Assembly (NCBI GenBank): GCA_963921795.1
Contig: OY997653.1
Span: 62,643,932 to 62,707,931, forward strand
Reading direction: 5' to 3'
Length of the DNA stretch: 64,000 bases
Source: Nannobrachium achirus
Taxonomy: Eukaryota > Chordata > Actinopteri > Myctophiformes > Myctophidae
Shown here: positions 55,194-64,000 of the stretch, piece by piece
Layout: each line of letters opens with the position of its first letter
How positions within the stretch are numbered: the first letter of the stretch is position 1
The notes under the pieces: model-generated
What the model was told of the DNA's origin: nothing
What the model saw: only the letters and a program-made list of their open reading frames with translations
The model's database searches: none
Program-made: the position numbers and the translations under genes

Positions 55194-57371
55194 CTAGTAC
55201 TCCACCAATGTTAACATATTCTCCGTTTGGGTCAGAGTCAACTCTGCTTGTATTGTAGATTGTAACTCAACGCCTTCTTCCTCCTGTCCTCTGGAAGATA
55301 TGATGGCTCTATGCTCCAACTCAGAGACCCCGAGCTCAAGAATCACCTTCTCCTCTTCCTTTATCAGAGCCAGTGACATCTGACACGAATCGGACGGCAT
55401 GTAGATGTAGGCACTCTCTTTTCTATTTGGCAATTTGATAAAGTACCTGACTCTAGGGGTGATGCGTTCCTCTTCCAAGTGATAGGTCACCTCGGCACGC
55501 TCTTCGGGCAGTAGGAACACTCTCTCTGCTACATCTTCACTGGCCAGCTTCGATCGGTTCCTGTGGAATCTATCTACCACTCTCTCTATTGGTCCGTTAC
55601 ACAGCCCAGGTACAACATAGCGGTAGTAGAGGAAGTCCTTCCTCCCCTGAAAGATTTCTGTCATCGCCCATGGCAGCTGCACCCTCCTTAACAGCCCGTC
55701 GGAACGTGAATGCCCATAGAATTCCAGCTCCCGCGCTGTATTCGAAGACAGATGCGCATACCTATGGGATTTGAGGCAGAAGCTGCGTCCAGGTGTGAAA
55801 CGTTCTAACGTGATGTTCTTGTGTGCATGGCCCAGCTCTATCTCTTTCTCCAACAACTGATCATGCCTGTGCTGGAACCACTCCCTCGCTGCACTGGGCT
55901 GGGTGCATTTCAAGTCTTTGTAGGTGGTGAGACGTGTGACCAGTCCGGTTGAAAGCAGATATGGTGCAAACCTCTCCACTTTGGCTTTACGGTAATAGGT
56001 CACCTTCTCTCCCCCTGGGTAGCGTGTCTCCATTTCTTGCTTGGAGACTCTGATTTTGCTGACCCAGGATGTGGGCATCAGGAAATCTTCAAGAAAATAT
56101 GTTTTCCTAATATCCTTAACCTTTTCTGGCATTGGCTCCATATTTGCTTGTTGAGTCTCTTGATCACCAAGCTCCTTCCCCTGACACTCCTCTGGTGCTG
56201 CTAAGGGCTCCACAATTTCTTCTTGTGTCAGAGTCTTGGGCTGGGCCTTCTCCTTTCCCTTCTTCCCTTGCTGCGCCTTCTCTCCCTTCTTCCCCTTCTG
56301 CTGCTCCCCCTCCACCGGTCCCTCCTCCTCCGCCAATCGTTGGGCCTCAAGCTGGGCCACAAGCTGGGCCGCAAGCAAGGCCGCAAGCTCGGCCTCCTCC
56401 TCCTCCTCCTGCCGCCGACGTAGCTCCTCCTGCTGCTGACGGAGCTTCTCAGCCAGTCTTGACGCGTTCTGTGTCAGCTTTTGACTATCTGAGCTGTACA
56501 GCAAGGGCTGCCACATATCCAAGTCCTCCAGGTTAAACGACACATTCTTGCCAACATCCTGCTGCATGTTGACCCAGTAGTTGTACTGGTTCCAGATGCT
56601 CTCTATGCCGAGAAAGTGTGCGTCTGCCGTGGAGTAGCTTTTCCCAGTTAGTGCATCGATGAAGAAGTTCTCTTCTACCTTCCGGTTCTCCGATACCACC
56701 AGCACCCAGCAGTGGACCAGCGAGGGGTCTGGAGGGGGCCTTTCATGTTCTTCCACCAGAGAGGGGTCTGGAGGGGGCCTTTCAAGTTCTTCCTGTAATG
56801 GTTGAACTTCCGGTTGCACTCCCAGCAGTTCAGCATTGACCTCCTCCTGTTCCTCCTCCTGTTCCTCCTCCTCTCTTTCTGTGACCATTAGTGGGCACTC
56901 CTGCAAAGTCTGGCCGAGCAGGCACATCTCTTCATCTGCGTAGCCGCTGACACAGTAAGCATTGTAGCCAGCGCCTAACAGCAAGCTGCACAGCAGTGTG
57001 GAGAAATCAATACAAGTGCCCTTCTTGTGCCTCTGCAACATGAAGGTGGGGGAGAACAGGTATGTCGGCAAGCTGGTGGGGGGATTCAGGAGTTCCAGGG
57101 ACAGGCTGTCAGCTGCAAAGGAGGCACAGCCCTCCCAAGTGTAGAGCTCTTTGTAGGGTAGCAGCGTGGGCCGAATGGTGGTAGACACAAATTTCCTGAC
57201 CCCACACTCATTGAGAGTGCTCAGTAGTAAAGGTTTGCGGTCTGGATAGAGGCCTGTGTACCGCCATTGGAAGACGTCAGAGATCTCCAACAGACGACTC
57301 TCCAGAGGCGAGTTTTCCTTGTAGGAGGGGGGACATTGAGACGGATCCAAATCCCTGAATGTCTCGGACAT
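55194..57371 (-). CDS. drc7-like: DRC7-like protein, copy 2 (intronless, 725 aa, chimeric 3' end)
   Basis: Near-identical to copy 1 over the body, with the same N-terminus (MSETFRD), triad C120, H220, D239, Ala/Glu linker and DRC7 core, so the same axonemal role is inferred. It has two units of the 13-residue ERPP-DPSLVEEH repeat between Cys and His where copy 1 has three. The C-terminus differs: after VELQSTIQ the protein runs into LTLTQTENMLTLVEY, which is the tail of copy 3, and the 3' flank continues as copy 3. The switch lies at 55247-55256, a 10-bp segment matching neither parent. About 95 residues of the copy 3 tail and all of the copy 1 tail are absent. Reading frame intact. AATAAA signals (minus strand) at 55108-55113 and 55056-55061 follow the stop. 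Confidence 0.93.
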   Translation of the reverse strand: MSETFRDLDPSQCPPSYKENSPLESRLLEISDVFQWRYTGLYPDRKPLLLSTLNECGVRKFVSTTIRPTLLPYKELYTWEGCASFAADSLSLELLNPPTSLPTYLFSPTFMLQRHKKGTCIDFSTLLCSLLLGAGYNAYCVSGYADEEMCLLGQTLQECPLMVTEREEEEQEEEQEEVNAELLGVQPEVQPLQEELERPPPDPSLVEEHERPPPDPSLVHCWVLVVSENRKVEENFFIDALTGKSYSTADAHFLGIESIWNQYNYWVNMQQDVGKNVSFNLEDLDMWQPLLYSSDSQKLTQNASRLAEKLRQQQEELRRRQEEEEEAELAALLAAQLVAQLEAQRLAEEEGPVEGEQQKGKKGEKAQQGKKGKEKAQPKTLTQEEIVEPLAAPEECQGKELGDQETQQANMEPMPEKVKDIRKTYFLEDFLMPTSWVSKIRVSKQEMETRYPGGEKVTYYRKAKVERFAPYLLSTGLVTRLTTYKDLKCTQPSAAREWFQHRHDQLLEKEIELGHAHKNITLERFTPGRSFCLKSHRYAHLSSNTARELEFYGHSRSDGLLRRVQLPWAMTEIFQGRKDFLYYRYVVPGLCNGPIERVVDRFHRNRSKLASEDVAERVFLLPEERAEVTYHLEEERITPRVRYFIKLPNRKESAYIYMPSDSCQMSLALIKEEEKVILELGVSELEHRAIISSRGQEEEGVELQSTIQAELTLTQTENMLTLVEY

Positions 57372-57480
57372 GTAAAATTGCTGGATAGTGAATAACACTT
57401 CTCCTTTAATGGGTTGCTTAATATCGTATGAGCGAAAATAATCAACTTGCCTATTAGTACCACTTGGTCAACCAACGTGT

Positions 57481-57506
57481 GACGTACATATAGCCTCAGC
57501 CAATCG
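57481..57506 (-). promoter_or_regulatory. Promoter-like block of DRC7-like copy 2
   Basis: Same inverted CCAAT, CTATATG and TACGTCA series as before copy 1, 110-135 bp upstream of the ATG at 57371. It lies inside the duplicated unit, so identity with copy 1 alone is not evidence of selection. Confidence 0.4.
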
Positions 57507-58453
57507 CTATGTGGGGTTGAAAATACTTGCATGCCATTATATTAAAAAAAATCACAATCACCTTGACAGCACCCATTTGGATGCCTTGGAAGCATTGAGT
57601 TTATATTAGTTTATTCCACTATCATAGATTTTCTGTAGCCAGAAGCTTCGCATATGGCTATGCATTGCTACACCTCTGCTCTGTGCGTATCACACGTTTT
57701 TCTCAGTATGACACCTGGGGGTCAAGCTATCTAGAAGAGTGTTTGTATGTCAGTGGTTAATCCGTGCCAAAACTCTTGTGCGCACTGTATGTAGATCAAG
57801 GATGTAAATCCCTGAATATTTATTATCTTCTTAAAAAAAAATCTAAATCAGGTCCACTGTCCCACAGGGAGACCAGGCCGTTTATTAGTTCCTAATCTAG
57901 TTAGGTTACTTGTTTTACGGTGTGTCGCTGCAGGGGGGTGGCTGTCTAAAAGAGGGTCTGTCTGTGTGTCCCAAGCAAATCTCGCAAAACCGCTGGACTG
58001 ATCAGCGCCACATTTCATGTGCACATAGGCCAAAATAACTTCACTAAGTATATGATTTTAAACCTTTTGACACTTTTAACTTTAATTTGTAATGGAAGGG
58101 AATCATACATTGTGAATGTGTCATCTACGACTGATAGATGAAGTCCGCAATCGACTTCCATGCCCTTCTCATGTGAATCGAGATCCACACGTTTACATTT
58201 TATTGATTCATTTATTTTCTAAGTCTATATGCTGTAGTCTCATAGCCTTAAGCTGTGTTCACACAGGAGGTGAATATGTTTCCATGCAGCGCGATTACAT
58301 ACTGTACTAGGTAAATGTAAATTGATGCAACACTACATTGGATGGCACGAATGAGGCGAACTGGGCAATACGAATGCATGAAAAATAGTGACATTCACTT
58401 CACTATTCACGTCTCGACAGCCAACCGGTGTGCCCTTTTAGATACTGTGACCT

Positions 58454-58511
58454 TTTATTGATTTTGACACACCAATAATGAGAATTGTTAATCCTTTTTT
58501 CATTATTTATT
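58454..58511 (-). terminator. Poly(A) signals of DRC7-like copy 3
   Basis: Same two AATAAA hexamers (58506-58511, 58454-58459) at the same distance from the copy 3 stop as in copy 2. Confidence 0.5.
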
Positions 58512-58591
58512 GTCTTGTTTTTTAATTTAATTTGTTATTTTTCATATTGGGTTAGAGTCTCTGGATTGCCAATTTCAGCCTCTTCCTGCTG

Positions 58592-60730
58592 CTAGCACTC
58601 CACCAATGTTAACATATTCTCCGTTTGGGTCAGAGTCGACTCTGGATCGCCAGTCTGGGCCTTGTCCTCTTCCTGACACTCCTCCATTGCCAGTAGCTCC
58701 ATACTCCTCTCTTGGGTCAGAGTCTCCTGCCCCTGACACTCCTCTGCCACCGATGGCTCCATATTCTCTTGTTGGGTCAAAGTCTCTGGATCGTCAAGTC
58801 TGGTCTTCTGTTGCCTCGGACGCTCCTTCGCCGCCAGTGGTGCCTTATTCGACTCTTGGGTCAGATTCAGATCGCCAAGCACGGCCAGTTCCAGTTGCTT
58901 CTGAACCTCCCTCTTCTTGTTTTCCGCTAGGGGATCAATATCTGGGACCTTGTCATTGTAAACCGATAATATGAGCTTAATGCCTTGTTCCTCCCTCTCT
59001 CTGGAAGATTGGATTTCTCTCGCCTCCGTCTCGGAATCTTCGATTGCTCTAATAACCTTCTCCTTTTCCTCTATCATATCCAGTGGCATCTGAAACGTGT
59101 AGGCACCCATGTTTATTTGTGGTTCTTGCATTTTGATAAAGTTCTTGAATTCTGGGATAATGCGTTCATCTTCCAAATGATAGGTCAACTCAATGCGATC
59201 CTCCATCAGATGGTACACTCTCTCTGCTACATCTTCACTAGCCACCTTCAATCTATTCCTATGGAATCGATCTATCACTTTCTTTGTAGGTATTTTACCC
59301 AGCTCGGGGACAACAAAGCGGTAGTAGAGGAAGTCATCTCGGTCCTCAAAGATCTCTGTCATCTCCCCTGGCAGCTGCACCCTCCTTACCAGCCCATCTG
59401 AACGCACACGCCCATAGAACTCCATCTCCTGAGTCGTCTCTGAAGTCGGAGTCACATACCTGTGGTGTTTGAGGCAGAAGCTACGTCCAGGTGTGAAGCG
59501 TTCAAACGTGATGCTTTTGTCCGTCGGTCTCAGATTGATCTCCTTCTCCTCCAGGTGGTCGTGTCTGTTCTGGAACCACTCCTTAACCAAGTTGGGCTGG
59601 GTGCATTTCAAGTCTTTGAAAGTGGTGAGACGCGTGACCAGTCCGTGCAAAAGCAGATAGGGCGCAAACCTCTCCAGTTTGGCTTTACGGTACTGGGTCA
59701 CCTTCTTTCCCTCCGGGAAACGTGTGTCAATATCTTTCTTGGAGAGTTTGAGTTTGACGACCCAGGACGGGGGCATCACATAATCTTTTAGATATTTAGT
59801 CTTTCCCTCATCCTTATTGGTTTTGACAAGCTGGGCCTCCTCCTCCTCTTCCTCCTCATCCTCATCCTCCTTGGGCTTTCTCGACACGTTGAGCTTTTGG
59901 CTGGCTGAGGTGTACAGCAAGGGCTCCCACTTATCGATGTCTTGCAGGTTATACAACACATTCCCGCTGCCACCCTGCAGGTTGACCCAGTAGTTATGCT
60001 GGTTCCAGATGCTCTCTATGCCCAGAAAGCGCCCGTCAGGCGTGGAGTAGCTTTTCCCAGTCAGTGCGTCGATGAAGAAGTTCTCTTTGACATTCCGGCT
60101 TCCCAATAACACCAGCACCCAGCAGTGGACCCGCAGAGGGTCTGAAGGGCGCCTTTCACCACTTCGAGGCGATCGTTGCCGTTCCTGTTGCCCTTTCAGT
60201 AGTGCCGCACGGACCTCCTCCTGTTTTGTCACCGGTCTTTTTGTGACCAGAAGGGGGCACTCCTCCATTTCCTGGTTGAGCAGGCACATCTCTTTATCTG
60301 CGTAGCCGCTGACACAGTAAGCATCATAGCCAGCGCCCAACAGCAAGCTGCACAGCAGTGTGGAGAAGTCAAAACACGTGCCCTTCTGGTTCTGTAACAC
60401 GAAGGCGGGGGAAAGTAGGTACGTCGGCAGGCTGATGGAGGAGTCCAGATGTTCCAGTTTCAGGTGGTCAGCTATAAAGGAGGCACAGCCCTCCCAACTG
60501 TAGAGCTCTTTGAAGGGCAGCAGCCTGGGCCGAAGGGTGGTAGACACAAACTTCCTGACCCCACACTCATTGAGAGGGCAGAGCAGTAAGGGCTCACGGT
60601 CTGGATAGATGTCCGCGTACTGGCTTTGGAAGACGTCAGAGATGGCCAACAGACGGATCTCCAGAGGTGAATTTTCCTTGTAGGAGGGGGGACATTGAGA
60701 CAGATCCAATTCCCAGATTGTTTCTGACAT
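58592..60730 (-). CDS. drc7-like: DRC7-like protein, copy 3 (intronless, 712 aa)
   Basis: The most divergent of the three and the closest in layout to ordinary DRC7: a short acidic linker (KEDEDEEEEEEE) instead of the long Ala/Glu segment. Triad C119, H202, D221. Core blocks include MPPSWVVKLKLSKKDIDTRF, KLERFAPYLL, LVTRLTTFKDLKCTQPN, FTPGRSFCLK, SEDVAERVYHL. The start is the first ATG after an in-frame TGA 12 codons upstream. The C-terminal ~110 residues are degenerate repeats of a (D)PETLTQxENMExxAxEECQ type. The same repeat type appears in copies 1 and 2 in the middle linker. After the TAG stop the frame stays open for 18 codons of the same repeat (QQEEAEIGNPETLTQYEK) before TAA, so the stop cuts an older, longer tail. 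Single exon, intact frame; likely axonemal by homology. Confidence 0.92.
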   Translation of the reverse strand: MSETIWELDLSQCPPSYKENSPLEIRLLAISDVFQSQYADIYPDREPLLLCPLNECGVRKFVSTTLRPRLLPFKELYSWEGCASFIADHLKLEHLDSSISLPTYLLSPAFVLQNQKGTCFDFSTLLCSLLLGAGYDAYCVSGYADKEMCLLNQEMEECPLLVTKRPVTKQEEVRAALLKGQQERQRSPRSGERRPSDPLRVHCWVLVLLGSRNVKENFFIDALTGKSYSTPDGRFLGIESIWNQHNYWVNLQGGSGNVLYNLQDIDKWEPLLYTSASQKLNVSRKPKEDEDEEEEEEEAQLVKTNKDEGKTKYLKDYVMPPSWVVKLKLSKKDIDTRFPEGKKVTQYRKAKLERFAPYLLLHGLVTRLTTFKDLKCTQPNLVKEWFQNRHDHLEEKEINLRPTDKSITFERFTPGRSFCLKHHRYVTPTSETTQEMEFYGRVRSDGLVRRVQLPGEMTEIFEDRDDFLYYRFVVPELGKIPTKKVIDRFHRNRLKVASEDVAERVYHLMEDRIELTYHLEDERIIPEFKNFIKMQEPQINMGAYTFQMPLDMIEEKEKVIRAIEDSETEAREIQSSREREEQGIKLILSVYNDKVPDIDPLAENKKREVQKQLELAVLGDLNLTQESNKAPLAAKERPRQQKTRLDDPETLTQQENMEPSVAEECQGQETLTQERSMELLAMEECQEEDKAQTGDPESTLTQTENMLTLVEC

Positions 60731-60863
60731 GTAAACGACATGTAGATTTACACTGGACAGGAGTCACACCTCTTCTCTTCTAACTTACCTAATTCTGAAA
60801 AGGGAGGAAATGAACGGTGAAGACACAACTCGTTGATTAGTACCACTTGGTCGACCGGTGCAT

Positions 60864-60890
60864 GACGTACATATAGCCTCAGCCAATCAC
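60864..60890 (-). promoter_or_regulatory. Promoter-like block of DRC7-like copy 3
   Basis: The inverted CCAAT / CTATATG / TACGTCA series is retained here, with GACCAAGTGGTACTAAT just downstream also shared with copies 1 and 2, although the next ~80 bp to the ATG differ. Retention in the divergent copy is the main support for a promoter. Confidence 0.42.
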
Positions 60891-62108
60891 ATTGCGATGT
60901 TGGAACTATGTGCAGCCATAGACTGTAAAAACATATTAACAATAATGTTCAGAGTCAGTGTCGTCATGAGTAGTCATGAGTAATCTACTATTCACACTAG
61001 ATGGTAAGGTGATATCTTCAGAAATAGTGTCAAATCCTGGAATAAATTCCTTACTAAAAAATGTTCTTCACCAATGTGTTTGTAAAGGTCTCCAGTAAGA
61101 CATCTCACAAAGACTGAAATTCAGTTTCCCTTGGAGAATCATTGACAACAACTGCTGAAAGTTGAGGTGCCATTAAATTAACTATACAGGATAAAACACA
61201 CCAAAATAAATATGCTTTAAATAGCATGTGAGGGGTCAAACTAGGGTTTTTTCATGATTCTGAATCCATTGCAAGCATTTGTTTTGCACGAAAAACATTC
61301 CTTGGACAAAAATCGATGAGTCATCACTTTTCACAGTTTGGTGGGACAGCAAGGAATGTTTTTGTGCAAAATGCTTGCAATGGATTCAGACAAGTGGGCA
61401 GTCCCTTTTCTTGACGATGACTTGCAGATTGGGCAGTGTGTGATCCCTTGTCGGTGATCAATCTTGTCGGCGAAAACCACAACGAGCCGATTTCAAGAAA
61501 GTCACTCGTTCAGTGTGAGATACTCTAACGATCTGATGACTCGCCGACCACGCAATATGGGGCTTTTAAGCCGTGACATCATTTTGTAGGCAGAGGAGAA
61601 TCTGCCCCCAGAGCATTTTCTGTCCCTCGCTATTTCAAAAAACAACGACTAAAAAATAACGACTAAAGTATAATTCTAACACTTTCCTTTCAACAACAAA
61701 GAGAAGAAAAATGTGTAAATAGTAAAAATAGTAAAAAGATTCACGGAAACTGGGGGCAGAAATTCTCCTCTGCCTACAAAATGATGTCATACTTAACAGC
61801 CCCATTGTAGTGTGTTCGAGCCCTTAAGTCAGTATCATCTTTTAAATAATCTTCTCAAAACTTACATAAAAACATTTCTTATCACTCCCTTTGTTTTATT
61901 ATTGCTTACCGTTTCAATTAAATGCTTTACTATTTCCATGCTTATTCATGTTAACTATTTTATCCCTTTATTTCCTTAACGTGTTCATGTCTTTTATTGT
62001 CTGTTTGTTCAATTTTATCGTGTCTCGTGGCAGTTCTTAATCCTTTTTATAGTACCTTATCGTGGTTGCACTTGACCTACCGGTAGGTTGTGGTCTTCTT
62101 CTTCTTTC
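60891..62108. other. Intergenic with two foldbacks
   Basis: ATCCATTGCAAGCATTTG (61264) is inverted at 61366-61386; GACATCATTTTGTAGGCAGA (61577) is inverted at 61772-61791. No gene upstream of copy 3. Confidence 0.6.
61559..61806. mobile_element. Foldback element, ~53-bp arms
   Basis: ATGGGGCTTTTAAGCCGTGA ... GAGAATCTGCCCCCAG faces CTGGGGGCAGAAATTCTCCT ... TTAACAGCCCCAT. Confidence 0.7.
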
Positions 62109-62118
62109 GTGTACCATC

Positions 62119-62563
62119 AGTGACGTGCTGGGCCCTGATTCAGCCCGGGAAAAAGAGTTGGAGAGGCCCTGGAAACCTTGTATGTCCAAAACCGTTTGTT
62201 GTGTATTTATCATTTTAAAAATGATTTAAACTAGTGAAAACAGCCGATCTACAAGCACACAACGCCTCGCACCGCGAGGCGTTGTGTGCTTGTAGATCGG
62301 CTGTTTTCACTACTTTTGTGCAACAGCCTTGTATGATGAAGCAGGGCTTTGCTTTGCGAAAAAATGTATACATTTGAAACTTGGAGATACGAGGTTTCTG
62401 CCCGACAGTGACGATTTACTTTGTTGGCCGCCCAGCCCCCAATATGGAACGAAGGCCGACATTTTATTTTAAATATTTCTTCCTAATGGCCGGCCTGGAC
62501 CGGCCGGGAATGAACCGGCCGTTCGGGAGTTTTCCCGCTTTTCCCAATGGCCAGCACGTCCCT
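62119..62563. mobile_element. Family G element with palindrome and 10-bp flanking repeat
   Basis: AGTGACGTGCTGGGCCCTG to GCCAGCACGTCCCT, flanked by GTGTACCATC (62109-62118, 62564-62573). Contains a family C unit (about 62165-62414) with palindrome 62232-62312. Shorter than the 12393 copy, which has an extra hAT insertion. Confidence 0.75.
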
Positions 62564-62829
62564 GTGTACCATCGTCCTTGATGATTGGCTGGCGACATTT
62601 TATTTCACAAGATTTCTTGTTGGCTGTGTGTTTGTTATTTCCTTTTTAACATGCTCTGCAAAGCACTTTTGTAACATCGTTTTGAAAAATGCTGTGTAAA
62701 TCAAACATTATTCATGTGTGTCCTGGGCTAAAGCCACTTTCTTGGCCACGTTTGGATCAGGCAGATCTCATGGTATAAAATGTAAGTGAAATCTTTCTGG
62801 ATGCACATCTCTGCTACTGGACCTTGGCC

Positions 62830-63400
62830 TTTTCTTTTTTTGTAATACTTTTTATTGCAATAATTTCAATTTTACATTTCATATTTCACATTTTATATCC
62901 ATATATGCAATTATTTTCTTTTCTCTCTTTTTTTTTTTACAACACGTGCAAAAAAAACACCACCTACTTAACAACACAATAGGAATACATAAAATAAAAT
63001 AAAAAAAATAAAAAAATAAAGAGGCTTTTTCGTTTGACGTCCGTGCCTAAAACACGCTTGGTCTGAACAAAAACACAAAACAAAATGGACCGAAACAAAA
63101 AAAAGAGGGGTTATGTGGGCATGCCATCCTTACTTAAAAGATACGCAGCCCACCTCTTTTCAAAAACGTTTTCCTTACCATTAATTCTATATGTCACCCT
63201 CTCCATAGAGTACATGTCCTCCACTTTGTCCAACCATTTATCCACCCTGGGAGGTTCCAAACTCCTTGGCCTTTTCAGTACACTGTGGTCTGCTGTTTGC
63301 ATCTGATGATCTTCTTCTTCATGTTTAGTATGGCTTTCGTTACGGAGAACCCATCATGCATTTGTCTTCCCCCATGCCGATAAGCAATGCAGGACAGTCT
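62830..63400 (-). mobile_element. L1-like LINE 3' end
   Basis: The minus-strand frame at 63302-63111 reads KWLDKVEDMYSMERVTYRIN and KENVFEKRWAAYL, the end of an L1-type ORF2 protein (Met-Glu-x-hydrophobic-Thr-Tyr, Phe-x-Lys-x-Trp). An A-rich 3' region and tail run down to about 62830. 5'-truncated. Confidence 0.65.
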
Positions 63401-63765
63401 CAAATCCACACCGCTTAACTACTGTTAGATATGATTTATGATACATAAATGTATGATTCGTGTATGAGGCTCATATGACCATAAAGGTTAAATTCTGTTA
63501 ACTAATGTCTGAACTTACAGTATAGGCCATTGTTACCCTGAGACCATGTTTTGGTTGTACTGTAAGTTCTGGCTGGTGGAAAGTGACCAGGACTCTACGT
63601 GTCTCTGTCTTCTTGTTATGATATGGGAACCAATCAATGAGTCCCACGATCTAACTGTCATATACTGTATTCTTCACATATACTGTATGTCTTACCACCA
63701 TCTTTAGAAGAGAGAAATTAACAAACCCATTTAGAACGGGTACACATTATAGTGTATTATTATTT

Positions 63766-64000
63766 TATGCTTTAACTATTGAAAAATAACAGATATATAA
63801 GCTCACAGCGTGGCACCGAGTGCCGCACTGCGAGCTTGTACATCTGCTATTTTTGAAAAATCGTGAAAATTAGAATTTTGACCCGATTCTATAAGTGTCT
63901 TTTGAATTGTTCTAAGATTCTTTGAAAAACCTATGTTTCTATGTCAGCAATCTGGCCAGCCATCGTCAAAGAAAAGGTCCTTTTCACTTAACTGGTCAGG
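63766..64000. mobile_element. Family K/D element with palindrome, cut by window end
   Basis: TTTAACTATTGAAAAATAAC enters the palindrome 63780-63855; to the right ATCGTGAAAATTAGAATTTT ... TCAAAGAAAAGGTCCTTTTC is family D, also seen reversed at 21023-21165. The right end is outside the window. Confidence 0.6.

Larger units (their letters stand above)
51778..55246. repeat. Tandem duplication unit 1 (copy 1 body plus 3' end of copy 2)
   Basis: This 3.47 kb stretch aligns with 55257-58644. Offsets are 3413 at the start codons and 3398 in the spacer and at the 3' ends; the differences come from in-frame indels in the coding linkers and small spacer indels. Left edge lies inside copy 1 at AGATTGTAACTC; right edge lies inside the last codons of copy 2. 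Confidence 0.85.
55257..58644. repeat. Tandem duplication unit 2 (copy 2 body plus 3' end of copy 3)
   Basis: Second 3.39 kb unit, near-identical to unit 1 including the intergenic spacer. Ten bases (55247-55256) at the junction match neither parent. Right of 58644 the sequence is copy 3 only. Confidence 0.85.

Noticed and set aside
60753..60790. Splice donor AG|GTAAGT upstream of the copy 3 ATG
   Set aside because: The only nearby acceptor-like TCCAG is about 36 bp away, too short for an intron, and copies 1 and 2 do not keep the site. An unseen upstream exon cannot be excluded.

Overview
This window looks like nuclear DNA from a ray-finned (teleost) fish. The evidence is long CA, GA and GACA microsatellites, tRNA-headed SINEs, fish-type LINE 3' ends, a very high density of short non-autonomous DNA transposons with 8-9 bp target duplications, and vertebrate-type axonemal genes. 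The species cannot be named from the sequence. The only convincing protein-coding genes are three tandem copies on the minus strand at 51,385-60,730.

Region 1 to about 51 kb is gene-poor and consists of nested repeats. Several elements have exact ends: hAT-type elements with 8-bp duplications (1942-3605, 5956-7053, 12497-13400, 14036-14467, 23509-23948, 27545-27913, 28304-28679), elements with 9-bp duplications (7207-7654, 20097-20561, and a ~0.9 kb foldback at 32256-33172), and two foldback elements at TTAA sites (33174-33495, 43240-43614). LINE 3' fragments lie at 6061-6850, 42184-42600, 48103-48240 and 62830-63400. tRNA-headed SINEs lie near 9.2, 38.3, 43.2 and 49.3 kb. Minisatellites include a 45-bp array (18862-19790), a ~60-unit 25-bp array (39459-40955) and a GACA compound array (10063-10885).

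A ~60-80 bp near-perfect palindrome occurs at least 18 times whole and about 5 times as a half, spread from 1.5 kb to 63.9 kb. Its arms carry the core AGATCTACAAGCTCACAACG or close variants. It sits at the centre of several otherwise unrelated non-autonomous elements. In some loci it is the point where half of one element joins half of another, and in some copies both arms carry the same derived substitutions. This is the best candidate here for something undescribed.

Region 51.3-60.9 kb holds three intronless paralogues of the nexin-dynein regulatory complex subunit DRC7 (CCDC135), all transcribed leftward, each with a transglutaminase-like Cys-His-Asp triad and a conserved DRC7 core. They lack the N-terminal ~60 residues and the C-terminal coiled coil of human DRC7, so they look like an amplified retrocopy family. 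The middle gene is a chimera: its body matches the left copy and its last ~17 codons plus 3' flank match the right copy, which is what a tandem duplication with breakpoints inside two genes would give. The three share a promoter-like block; copies two and three share poly(A) signals. They probably act, if expressed, in sperm or ciliary axonemes.

Region 60.9-64 kb is again repeats: foldbacks, a palindrome-bearing element with a 10-bp flanking repeat, an L1-like 3' end, and half of another palindrome element cut by the window edge.
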